Below the pieces are notes generated by a model. The model saw only the letters and a list, made by a program, of their open reading frames with translations. It made no database searches and had not been told where the DNA came from. Shown here one piece after another: positions 20,662 to 30,904 of a stretch of DNA of 64,000 bases. A program made the translations under genes and the position numbers. The stretch's first letter is position 1. Each line of letters begins with the position of its first letter. This DNA comes from Hysterangium stoloniferum (Eukaryota; Basidiomycota; Agaricomycetes; Hysterangiales; Hysterangiaceae): the NCBI GenBank assembly GCA_015178975.1, contig WHVD01000203.1, positions 1-64,000 of the forward strand, read 5' to 3'.

Positions 20662-21330
20662 ATATGTGTATAGTTGCACTGCTATCCAACCAAAAGGGGT
20701 GAATCTCCATAGAATCCACAATAGTTTGCAGCTCCTCCTCAAGGACAATCCAGCCATCGTACTCAACAGTATCCAGCATAAGTGAGGGCGAGGAGATAGT
20801 GTGCGATGGAGGGGCAACAATCCCAGCAAAATCCGGGGCAGTAGTATGCAAAATGGATACGTCAGAAGGATTCATTTGTGCAATGTATGTGCGACCATCA
20901 GCGCCCTTCACATGGACAGGGATTTTTGAGACGGGGATGGGGTTAGGAGTGGAGGGGGAAGGTTTTGGCTGTGCAACCCCCCGATCACAGAGCCTGGCGA
21001 GTTTGGTTTCCTCAATGCTTCAGCCAGCCATTCCACCACCGGGTGCCACACAATAGTCGACAGTGTGGCGGCATCTCTTACAATTAGAGCAGACAGGTGG
21101 ACTGTCAGACTTGGATGCAGTCAAAGCGATGGAGTTAGCAGTGGTAGAATGCTTAGTGGTATTGGAGGTCATCAATGCCTGCTCACTGTCCAAGTAAGAA
21201 CGGAGTTGTACAGAAGTGAAGGGTTTTGCTGTAGTGGACTGGGATATGTCACGGGTAATGATAGAATGCAGGTGTTGAAAATCGGTGCCCAAGGCATTTA
21301 GTAAGGCAATGCATTTGAAGAGGTCCCGTG
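20662..21330 (-). pseudogene. Copia gag fragment, truncated at both ends
   Basis: On the minus strand it encodes the C-terminal half of a Copia Gag: IITRDISQSTTAKPFTSVQL, zinc knuckle CSNCKRCRHTVDYC (CX2CX4HX4C) with a PGGGMAG tail, then YDGWIVLEEELQT and the protease start HPFWLDSSATIHI, where DSG has become DSS. Close relative of the Copia element at 32463-37796. The left end is cut by the Gypsy LTR and the right end joins the pseudogene duplication at about 21330. Sequence left of the Gypsy element (8839) does not continue the Copia frame. Confidence 0.85.
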
Positions 21331-21332
21331 AG

Positions 21333-24300
21333 GGGGGGAGGCATAGCTTACAGGCATGGTCTCTTGCGGCATGACGTCTGGGCCAGAGATCGCCGAAAAT
21401 TGGGGATCTATTGCTGATGGCGAAAACTGAACGGTCAAAGACGGAGAAATAATGAACTTAGTATCACCACTGGGAGCGCCAGGCTGTTGCTAGATTGCGG
21501 TGTATTAGAATATAATTTGCGCGAAGGCGAAGAAAATGATACGTACAGCCGTGCTGGGAGCTGTGATCCAGAGCGTAGAGCTCACGTCCGGATGTGTGAC
21601 GAAACCGGCTGTGCCGCTTACGGGCTGCCAGTGGCCGTTGGGAAAGATGACCCCTTGCTCATCCATTTCCTCAGCCGTGTGATGCTGATATCCGCCCTGT
21701 TGTGTCGCGGTATGTGTGACGCCCGGGTGTGGGATGTCACAGGCAAGCTGTTAGGGAAGGTAAGTAACTATCTCATTACCGGGGAGGGGGGATAACGTAC
21801 AGGCTTTCTCTCTGGCGGCATGGCGTCTGGGCCAGAGATCACCGAAAGTTAGGGATCTATTGCTGATAGCGAAAGCTGAACGGTCAAAGACGGGGAAATA
21901 ATGAAATTAGTATCATTCAACATGGTAAAACATTAGTACATACCATTCCGCTGTGTGAGATGTGATCGGGGACACTAGGCCTCCATTGGGATATGATGAA
22001 AAACCGGTTGACACATCCACAACCTCGTTGAGTCCTGGCACCGGCGCTTGCTGGGGAACGTCCTCCGAAGTGAAATACGGCGATGGGAACCCCTATTGTG
22101 GAGGATAAGGGTCACCACTGGGAGAGCCAGGCTGTTCCTAGAATGCGATGTATTAGAACGTTATTTGTGTGAAGGTGAAGTGAAGAAAATGATACGTACA
22201 GCCGTACTGGGAGTTGTGATCCAGAGCATAGAGCTCACGTCCGGATGTGTGACGAAACCGGCTGTGCCACTCGCGGGCTGCCAGTGGCCGTTGGGGAAGA
22301 TGATTCCTTGCTCATCCATTTCCTCCGCCGTGTGACGTTGATATCCGCCCTGTTGTGTGACAGACTCGTTGGGAGCTTCAGCCTGCTGCTAAAATGACGG
22401 GTATCAGAAGATGATTGAGAGAAAGGGACAGATCGCATGTACCTGTTTCCCTGGATGGAATATGGGCTGCATGTAGGTTGCGTTTCGTTTGCGCAAACTC
22501 CCAACTGGTACCGACATTTGACTTGGGGTGCGGGAAGAATTCCAACGGGAATGTCGGACCATTTCCCATGAATCGGAAATCCATGTCTTCATCAGAGGGT
22601 GGCGTGATGGAAGGATAGAATTGGGTCTCTACGGGGCAGTCAACCTCTTGAGTCCCCCCAGCAGGATCTGATATAGGATAGGTATCGCACGACGACGTTG
22701 AAAGAGAGCTCTCTCCCAAGGAAAGGCTTGGAGTAGTCGGTGTGTGGGGAGTGGTGGAGATGACGGGCGATGAATTGCCAATGTCTACCACCGACGGCGG
22801 ACCAGCATGGACTATCGACGAGATGCAATCGACCTCAGTGCGGCAAGGGTCGGATGATGAAATGAAGGGTTGCTCGGAAGGCGCGTGAGGAGAAGAGGGG
22901 ATAAGAAGTGAAGAGCGAGAGATCGGCGATGAATAGACATCAACAGGAGGGATGACAGGATTGGGCTTTTGCTGACAAATAATAAAATGCCACGTTAGTG
23001 AAAGATCGTTCAGCTTCAAGAGAAGACATACAACAACTGGCTCTCGCATTTGAGGAAAATTGTTAAGCTAATGGAGATCTGATGTGAGTCTATTCTTCCC
23101 TGAGATATGTACCACTATCGTGCGAAATCTTCACTGCCTCATGGTCTCCAAAACAACAAATCGAGAAAAAGGATGTCCCATCTGTTTTACAATGTGGCGT
23201 CTTCTTCTAACCTGCCCTAGGGCCACAAAGATCCCTGGACAGATGTATGTTGATTCTCATTGACTTCAAATGATCCCTTCGGATACCAATCTGTTCGCTT
23301 GCACCGAATACCACTAATCGCACATTATCGTTTAGGTGCAGCCACCCATGTTCTTCAGAACAGCGACTATCAGGGCGGTGCTAACCGCCAGTTTTATGCG
23401 GTGCATTCTCTCATATTATGTCCCCAATTGGATAATTTGCACTCGGATGGACGAGATAGTGTAAGTTTATCCTGCTTGGACTCTGGCTATATTTCTACAC
23501 AATTTTTTAGGGATGCGTTTTCCGCACGACTTGTGGCCAAACGACGCCCGTCGTTCAAGTCGTTTATGGTAGTCCTCCCATACATTCGCGGCGACCTTCC
23601 CTACAACGAGGATGGTCCCATAGCCCCAATCACGTATCTCCTCTCAAGGTTGAGTCTCAGTGGTAGCGTCCAGCGAACATGCGAAGAAGATGAAACCATG
23701 ACCCCACCCAAGAGTGAAACACATCCCGCAGCCGAAGCGATCAATCAAAAGGTACTTTCGCTTCTTCTACAGGATACGCAGCTCACATCAGATCTCCATT
23801 GATCGCTTCGGCTGCGGGATGTGTTTCGCTCTCGGGTGGGGTCATGGTTTCATCTTCTTCGCATGTTCGCTGGACGCTACCACTGAGACTCAACCTTGAG
23901 AGGCGATATGTGATTGGGGCTACGGGACCATCCTCGTTGTAGGGAAGGTCGCCGCAAATGTATGGGAAGACCTTCATAAATGACTTGAACGACAGGCGTT
24001 GTTTGGCCACAAGTCGTGCGGAAAACGCATCCCTAAAAACCTGTGTAGAAATATAGCCAGAGTCCAAGCTGGATAAACTTACACTATCTCGTCTATCCGA
24101 GTGCAAATTATCCAATTGGGGACATAATATGAGAGAATGCACCGCATAAAACTGGCGGTTAGCACCGCCCTGATAGTCGTCGCTGTTCTGAAGAACATGG
24201 GTGGCGGCACCTAAACGATAATGTGCGATTAGTGGTATTCGGTGCAAGCGAACAGATTGGTATCCGAAGGGATCATTTGAAGTCAATGAGAATCGACATA

Positions 24301-24439
24301 CATCTGTCCAGGGATCTTTGTGGCCCTAGGGCAGGTTAGAAGAAGACGCCACATTGTAAAACAGATGGGACATCCTTTTTCTCGATTTGTTGTTTTGGAG
24401 ACCATGAGGCAGTGAAGATTTCGCACGATAGTGGTACAT
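21333..24439 (-). pseudogene. Broken copy of the 12-exon unknown gene
   Basis: Second copy of the gene at 58048-61088. The start codon lies at 24439 and the first exon reads MYHYRAKSSLPHGLQ. Lesions visible: the intron 1 donor GGGTATGT of the intact copy is GGATGT here (2-nt loss); exon 2 is followed by a 1.37-kb inverted duplication (23089-24457); in the first repeated module CCACAATATGGG became CCACAATAGGGG, a stop; two extra bases lie near 21950; CCCTAAC puts a stop in the next exon; and a deletion near 21460 fuses one module exon to the following intron. The 3' exons, including the C-terminal domain, are missing because the copy ends at the Copia fragment near 21330. One exon here keeps about 37 codons absent from exon 8 of the intact copy. 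Confidence 0.85.
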
Positions 24440-24457
24440 ATCTCAAGGAAGAATAGA
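23089..24457. repeat. 1.37-kb inverted duplication
   Basis: Left arm 23089-23744 is the reverse complement of right arm 23799-24457, with a 54-bp spacer (23745-23798). Both arms carry exon 1, intron 1 and most of exon 2 of the unknown gene and share the 2-nt donor deletion. The left arm is closer to the intact copy in exon 2 (QFFRDAF, KRRPSF) than the right arm (QVFRDAF, KQRLSF). Confidence 0.92.
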
Positions 24458-25304
24458 TGTGAAGAGGGGGCGATGGTAGTGGAAGGGAGAGAGAGTGGGG
24501 AATAAAATGCAATCAAGGCAAACTCCGAAGTGGGGCGTTTCCTCTTGTCCTAGCCGGACCTTTGTGTTCCAGCAATGTTTACCCCAATTTATCTAGGATT
24601 TCCACGAAATCAAGCAAGAATCACCCTGAATACTATGTATTTGTGTTTTGTGTTTTCAGAGTCAATGGGCCCATATATTTTGTCAATTTGGTAAAACGAC
24701 CTTGATGGTCGGCTTTTTTGCCCAATTTTTTTTGCCTCCGTCAGGTCGTGTCGTAAGTTTATTATCATAGAGCCCATGAGAGTCCATGGAACCTGACACT
24801 CACTCTAATGTCATTGGATAATGTCATCGATGACATTGATACAGTCAGGTGAAGCTATGGACAGTTGTGGGAAATAATGAATATAGTATATCTGTGAAAA
24901 TATAATATAATGTGCTATGTGAGGCCGGAACGAACAGGTTTATGGGTTATGGTTGACACTCACACGCATTGCCTGGCTCTCACTCAACATCATCCTATCT
25001 ATATAAAATAAAAAAATATTTAAGTCTAGGGCGTATATCTTGCTAAATTATAGCAGACAGATAAATCATTGTATCTGTGGACGACCAACTTTGACCTATC
25101 TAGTGGCTGGAATTATGGCACTCCTTGGGCAATATCAGATATGAGGTTGTAATAGTGGTGTGAATTGTGTCGATATTATGATAATATACATCATACCTAT
25201 TATTTTGCTTTTGAAGGGTCTGAAAATAACAGGTTAGTAGCAGGAGAAAAAAAAATTGCAGCATTATTCTCTGGTCAGCAAAAAGTTGTTCATCTGACTT
25301 TGGG
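24458..25304 (-). promoter_or_regulatory. Duplicated upstream region of the pseudogene
   Basis: Matches 61108-62133 upstream of the intact gene, but lacks about 165 bp present there (61517-61690). No ORF is conserved. It contains the 18-bp perfect palindrome AATGTCATCGATGACATT at 24820-24837. Similarity ends at about 25304. Confidence 0.6.
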
Positions 25305-25653
25305 CAAACGTGTTAGATTTAGGGGCTTATACAGGCTCATGGCATGACAAGGAGAAGGACAATAGACGAGATCAATGACATTAATGTGTAACCTTGTTTG
25401 TATGTGTAGGTAGTGGATTATTTCTTTCTTTTGTTCCACTATTCTTTTGTTCATGAAGTAGTTATGTATAACAAGTGTCTAGATAGATAACACCTTAGTT
25501 ACCTTCACTATCCCGAGATGACTGGGTTATATTCTGTTATAGTTATAATAGGTTATGGACCCCAACCCACATTGCTGAACCATACCAAATTTCTGATTAT
25601 TCAAACTGAACTCCTGAACCCCCAAACTGACACTGATCCCAATTTAGTTATGA
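25305..25653. other. Unassigned intergenic stretch
   Basis: AT-rich. No feature is recognised. Confidence 0.4.
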
Positions 25654-26040
25654 TTAAAGAGCCAACCCCAAACCCAGACTGAACCTGCATGCCTTTTTGA
25701 AAAGTGCTGCATACTGAACCTGACTCAGATACACATTGAGTATAAACAAATACCAACCACAACTCAGATACAAACTGAGTATAAACAAATACTGAACCTG
25801 ACCCTGACTCAGATATAAACTGAGTATAAATGATCCCTGAACCATGGACACCTTGTCAGAAAGCATTGCATGCTGAACCTGAACCCAAACCCATGGACAA
25901 CTTGTTGACAAGCATCACACACTGAACCTGAACCCAAACCATGAACACCTCATTGAAAAGCATCACATGCCAAAACTGAACTGAACCATTAGCCACACCC
26001 CATTGAACAGCATGCACCAAAACTGAACTGAAGTGAACTG
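25654..26040. repeat. Compound minisatellite
   Basis: Two interleaved imperfect units: one of about 35-50 bp around CTGAGTATAAACAAATACTG (three copies) and one of about 48 bp around CTTGTTGACAAGCATCACA with GAACCTGAACCCAAACC (about four copies). The repetitive ORF on the minus strand comes from the repeat. Confidence 0.75.
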
Positions 26041-26400
26041 TTATGGAAATGACCAAGGACACTTGGAGATACTAACTGGGGAAGGGCAGACTCTGATGGG
26101 TTCCAGGTCATAATAGAAATGTCTGGTCAAGGGCAGAATACCAGAATGGGATGTGAAGGGTACTTGAGGGGTGAGGGTCAGGTTCTGGTGGATTCTGGAT
26201 CTTGATACTAGTCCAGAAGATAGTTTGAAACCTGATATGATTTCCAGGAAATACTTCATGGAGTCTCTGGGAACAGATCTTCACAGTACATCCCCATCAA
26301 GGTGATTTCCCAAGGAGGCCATGATGTGCATAAGGGTTTATGCAGGATGTGTCAACTGTTATGCTCATGGCTGATGAACAGATAGAAACTAACCACACAA
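26041..26400 (-). repeat. Gypsy 3'-end scrap
   Basis: Resembles 47540-47640, downstream of an integrase (GAGGGCAGAATACCAGAA-type and GGGTACTTGAGGG motifs in both). It is non-coding debris of a Gypsy element. Confidence 0.5.
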
Positions 26401-27384
26401 ATGAAACCTGTGGGAGTTCTGAAGATGGGTAATCTGAGGAGTCCAAGAATATGTGACAAGTCAAAACATCAAGGGGCCCAAAAGCTCAACAAATATGCCA
26501 ACAAGTTGAAAGTGACAGTAAGGTGTCAGAGGAAAGGGATTGGGTTCTGGCAAGGTGCTGGAAAGATGAAAGTCCAAAGATGCCAAAATACAGATGGTAC
26601 AAGGCAGCACCAACATAAAGGCTAACCAGTAGCACAGAAAGGTGCCAGAAAGACCAGAAAGTGTCTGAATGGAACTGGAAGTTGCCCATGAGGGGCCAGA
26701 GTGTTGCCCAGAGGCAACAGGGAATGCCAGAAAAGGCCAGAAAATGCCCAAATGGGCTGAGAGTTGCCTGTGAGGGACAAAACAATGCCCAAAAGCAAGG
26801 GAATAAGGAGGAGTTAGAGTGGTCACTGTAAATAAGCAGTGGACACTGTATCTGGTCGGAGAAGGAGGTGGTCCACAAGGAAAAGCCACAGGTGTTCTGA
26901 GGACAGGTGGAACTTAAACCACAGGGAAAAACCATGGGGAAAAGCCACAGATGTTCCAAGGGTGGGCAGGACTTGTTCTAACTTTGAATGGGCTGTGTAT
27001 CACAAAACTGGTAAGTCAATATGTTCCAGGAATATGCTGCATGTGAACTGGAAAGTCTGGGAGTTCTGGGGTGAAGACTGGGAACTCCGGAGGTTCTAGG
27101 AATACAGTATGCTGTATGGAACAGAGGAGTCCATGGGTTCTGAGAATACACTTGTGACATCAAGAAGTCTAGATAGGACTGCAAACAGGCTGAAAGTCAT
27201 TGAACTGGGAGGTCCAGGGGTTCTGGGAACATGCTGGGTGCAAACCAGAAAGTCCAGGCTCCGAGAATATGCTGGATGAGCACCAGGAAGCCCAGGTATC
27301 CCAAGGACACATGACTGGCCAGAATTTGGAATGCCCAAGGGCCAGAAATCTGAAATTGAGTCAAAACATTGGTGTGAAAAGATA
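26401..27384. repeat. Degenerate tandem-repeat tract
   Basis: Successive imperfect repeats: an about 80-bp unit (GCCAGAAA..CCAGAAA..TTGCCC, 26630-26820), a GGAAAAGCCACAG unit (26870-26960), and a 50-60 bp unit (TTCTGGGAACATGCTGGGTG-like, about six copies, 27000-27330). Both strands are open for long stretches (26461-26959 minus), but the predicted proteins are repeat-driven and match nothing I recognise. Confidence 0.6.
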
Positions 27385-29217
27385 CAGTGACTTACAAAAT
27401 GTATCCAATGTTTTGCAGTTTCAACTTTTATAGCTTATACCCCAGTAGATAAATTCATAAAAATCACCACAATATTTGCCAACATGCTCTATCATGTATA
27501 GTCCAAGGCACCATAAGTTCATTATGTAATATCGATATATGGTAACAATATGAATATTTTAATAGAGAGGAGTCATTGGATACCTTTTGTAACTGACAAA
27601 GTTAGGCAGGAAATTGTTAAAATTCAATACCCATATTATTAGGGAGTCATGGATAAGTATAACAGACTGCCTGTAACTATACAGTAGTTGCCTCATTTAT
27701 ATATGTTTTCTCGATTATGTAGGCGCTGGGGGAGTCGGGGTGAAATGCCTGAGAACAAAGGGCGGAAGAACCTTTATGTCTCAGCTCATATTGCCCCCTG
27801 ATCGGGAAAAGTAGAACGGTGTTTTCTTCACCTTCCAACAGAAATTACTTGTATTTAGTACTTGGTATAGCCACCCTTTGCCTTTAATACATCTGCAACC
27901 CTCCTAGGCATACTTTCAATCAAATCCTGGCACACCTTTGCATCACTCTTGTACCATTCTTCCACTACTCTTTCCCAAAGCTCTTCCATCTCCTGGGATG
28001 CATTCTCATACCCTGCCAACCTCCTCTTCAGGTGATTCTGTAAGTGTTCAATGGGATTCAGGTCAAGAGACTGTGCTGGTGATGAGAGACCCCTGAAACC
28101 ATTTTCTTGGAACCAATTCTGGGCCTTCTTGCAGGTATGCTTGGGGTCATTATCCTGCTGGAGATGACATCATCTGCAGATTTACCATAATCCCTGAGGC
28201 TGGCTTACAGGTCATACTCTAGAATCTGTATGTAGAGATCCCCATCCACCCTTCCATCAATCTTGTATACATAACCAACCCCTCCCTACAGCATGCACCC
28301 CCATATCATCAAAGATCCACCCCCAAACTTCAGGGTTCTCTCAACCAGCCTGTCACTCAGGCCCTCCCCTGCCTTTTTCCACACCCACTTCCTACCATCT
28401 GACCCCAGCCTATTGATTTGTCTCATCAGAACACACCACTGTCTTCCAGTCCTCCACAGTCCAATTCTGATGTATCAAAGCAAAGTCTGTCCTCTCCTTC
28501 CTATGCTTCTTAGAAAGAAGAGGCCTTTTCTTCTTTACCACAGGCTTCACCCCAGCTGCCTTGAGTCCATGATGCTACTGTTTGAGGATTGAGTGACTGG
28601 TTGGTGATAGTGCAAAGTGCCTTTGTTGCATCTACAGCTGTATCAGCCTTTCCGGAGCTGATAAGATGTTGTGCAAAACAGACGTTGGCTGTAGAGAGTT
28701 TGGAAGGATGACCACCAGAGGACTTAGAAAGGTGGGAATGATGTTTAGAGTGAAGTCTAGAGATAGTAGCAAAGTTATATCCAGTAGAAACTGAAATATG
28801 TTTGGCGGAATGGCCAGCATCAAATAGAGAAAGGATCTCATGCTGGACAGCAGGGGACAGAGGATGCATAGTTGAAATTAGAAGAATCTTAGCTGTGAGA
28901 GCCCTTCTTCTTATACTTTAGCACGGCATGATCACATGACATGTTGAAAAAAATAAACAAGTGCAAACAATCAACATTGTCATATGATTTTCATGCAAAA
29001 GCCTGTCAGTTACAAAAGGTATCCAATGACCCCTCTCTATTAAAATATTCATATTGTTACCATATATAGATATTACATAATGACCTTATGGTTCCTTGGA
29101 CTATACATGATAGAGCATGTTGGCAAATAGTTTGGTGATTCTTATGATTTTATCTACTGGGCTATAAGCTATACAAGCTGAAACTGCAAAACATTGGATA
29201 CATTTTGTAAGTCACTG
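27385..29217 (-). mobile_element. Tc1/mariner element T2
   Basis: 1833 bp flanked by TA (27383-27384 and 29218-29219), ending CAGTGACTTACAAAATGTAT and its inverse. TIRs of about 210 bp (27385-27595 and 29007-29217) are each closed on the inner side by an inverted, slightly diverged tip (CCTTTTGTAACTG). A broken transposase lies on the minus strand. The element sits at the left edge of the second copy of R1. Confidence 0.9.
27835..28869 (-). pseudogene. Tc1-type DD34E transposase, T2 (broken)
   Basis: N-terminal HTH region intact over 119 aa from 28869 (MHPLSPAVQHEILSLFDAGH, ISVSTGYNFATISRLHS, SKSSGGHPSKLS). After a frame change, ENWTVEDWKTVV-like sequence precedes SDETN with the first catalytic Asp, then QQDNDPKHTCKKAQNWF (second Asp) and SPAQSLDLNPIEHL (Glu). 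The end is a GGYTKY terminus like that of T4. Several stops and frame changes lie between these blocks. By family it would bind the TIRs and catalyse cut-and-paste transposition at TA. Non-functional as read. Confidence 0.87.
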
Positions 29218-29218
29218 T

Positions 29219-29719
29219 ATACTCTTAAAATGAATATTATATGCAGAAAACTCTTTTATTTGCATTCAAACATTTTATGCCTCCAAGTCTCTTTATAACT
29301 GAGCCTGGGTTGTTTTCTGAGTATTCTTTCAGGCTGCTTCTCAAATAAAGCTTCTTCACATATTCTCTCTGCTTTGTGATTCTGAGCTGGTTAGGGTGTT
29401 GGTCTATTTAGAGGGAAAATGTGAGATCCTTGAGTGTCTGGTTCACTGCCTTCACTAAATTCTGGCCCATGCTACATGAAAGTGACACAGATTGATTTTT
29501 CTTGACAGTTGTCAAGTAAAAGTCATAATATTTCTACTATTTTGAGTATGGGATGCCTTGTTTGACAAAGTATCAATTTGCCCTGATAATAAATTGTGAG
29601 TCTATATTAGGACATGAAAGCTCAAATGATGGATTGAGAAGATCTTGGGAAGGTGTGATAATCAGATAATACAGAGATGGAACAATTAAAATTTAGATTT
29701 TCTGACTAACTTCCCTTTC
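29219..29719 (+). repeat. Second copy of unit R1, left part
   Basis: Matches 28-397 and 4104-4210 continuously, which gives the uninterrupted form of the sequence at 398/4103. It is interrupted at 29720 by a solo LTR. Confidence 0.75.
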
Positions 29720-30559
29720 TGTTACGACCGGACAATCCCGCCGGACTCCGGGCACTAACCCGTACGCCCCCATGCACTACAAGCACCAATCGTCTGTTTA
29801 TAGGATTTCCCGCCCGGACTCCGTTACATCAAGATTTGTTACGTTCGACCTCATTACAACACATATCAGTCACCGGACTTCCCTGGACTCCGTCTCTGTC
29901 TATGTCCATCTTCGTCCCATGCACCAGTCACCGGTCCCCGCTTAGAATCCCGTCACCACTCTAATCAAGCCCCATTCCCATTTTAGTCAAATGACCTGTC
30001 ATGATTTAGGACTCCGCTCCTGCTCCATTTCCCGTTATGGGTTATGCTTTGTCACGAATTCGGACTCCGCTCCATTCTGTTCCGTTCCTAACACCAATTT
30101 GGTGTTTACTATTCCCATTTCATGTTTTGTTAGTTTCGTTTCGTCATTACTGGATTTGGTATGTCATGCATTCCACGGTCTATATAAACTGGCAGATGTT
30201 GTACATACAATCCAGTCAGAAAATTAGCTTAGATTCCCCCCAGTAATCTAATAACATTTTCCACTCTAAAACCTTACTTAATTCACATCGCTCGCACTAG
30301 TCAGAGCCCGCGGGCTCCGGCGCATCTATCTCTCTCAACCATCTCAACTCACGACCCACGACCTCCGACTTACGACCCATGACCCCCGACTTACGACCTA
30401 TGACCCACGAACCCTGCCCAGACTCCCCGGGATCCCCGTCTGTCCGTTTGAAATTGGACAACACGATCTAGTGAGGGCGCAGCCTATAAGCTGAAGCCAA
30501 GTCCTACCAGATATCCCGCGGGTTTCTCCAGAAACCCGGCCTGTGTGTGTATCCTAACA
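29720..30559 (+). repeat. Solo LTR, Gypsy-type family 1, copy C
   Basis: 840 bp, TGTTACGACCGG to TATCCTAACA, with perfect target duplication CTTTC (29715-29719 and 30560-30564). It is more CpG-rich than copies A and D and lies in R1. It contains expanded ACGACC-type repeats near 30350-30410 (CGACCCACGACCTCCGACTT). Confidence 0.94.
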
Positions 30560-30904
30560 CTTTCTCCTTTCATTGCCCTTTTATCCTGTTTGAATGTCAG
30601 TTAATGACCATCATATGACTTAAGAATGATATCATATATGAAATAATCAATCAATCTGAGACAAGTCAAAAGCTAAGTTGAAGAATGTCAAGAGTGTTGA
30701 AGGATAGTCAAGTTGAAGTCAGAAAGTTGATGGAATTTTGGTCTTGTAACAGTTGTGACAGAAAGTATGAGCATTAATCTATATCAGATATCCATTTGCA
30801 ACCAGTTAACTGTCACCTACTCAGACAAAGAACCCAAGGCTTCAGCATATGTGGTGAGGGCATTACCAATTACACCCCCAGGTAACAGTGCTAACATTAT
30901 ACAA
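30560..30904 (+). repeat. Second copy of unit R1, right part
   Basis: Continues R1 after the solo LTR, matching 4190-4470, then diverges. The block AACATTATACAATCT near 30892 resembles the start of the tRNA-Pro-like repeat at 4485. Confidence 0.65.

Noticed and set aside
23260-23802. Separate 180-aa gene starting at TTG
   Set aside because: It is exon 2 plus intron of the duplicated 12-exon gene (left palindrome arm); the TTG is inside the exon and not a start.
26461-26959. Two overlapping minus-strand ORFs (142 and 157 aa)
   Set aside because: Produced by a tandem repeat open in several frames; no domain and no similarity between units beyond the repeat.
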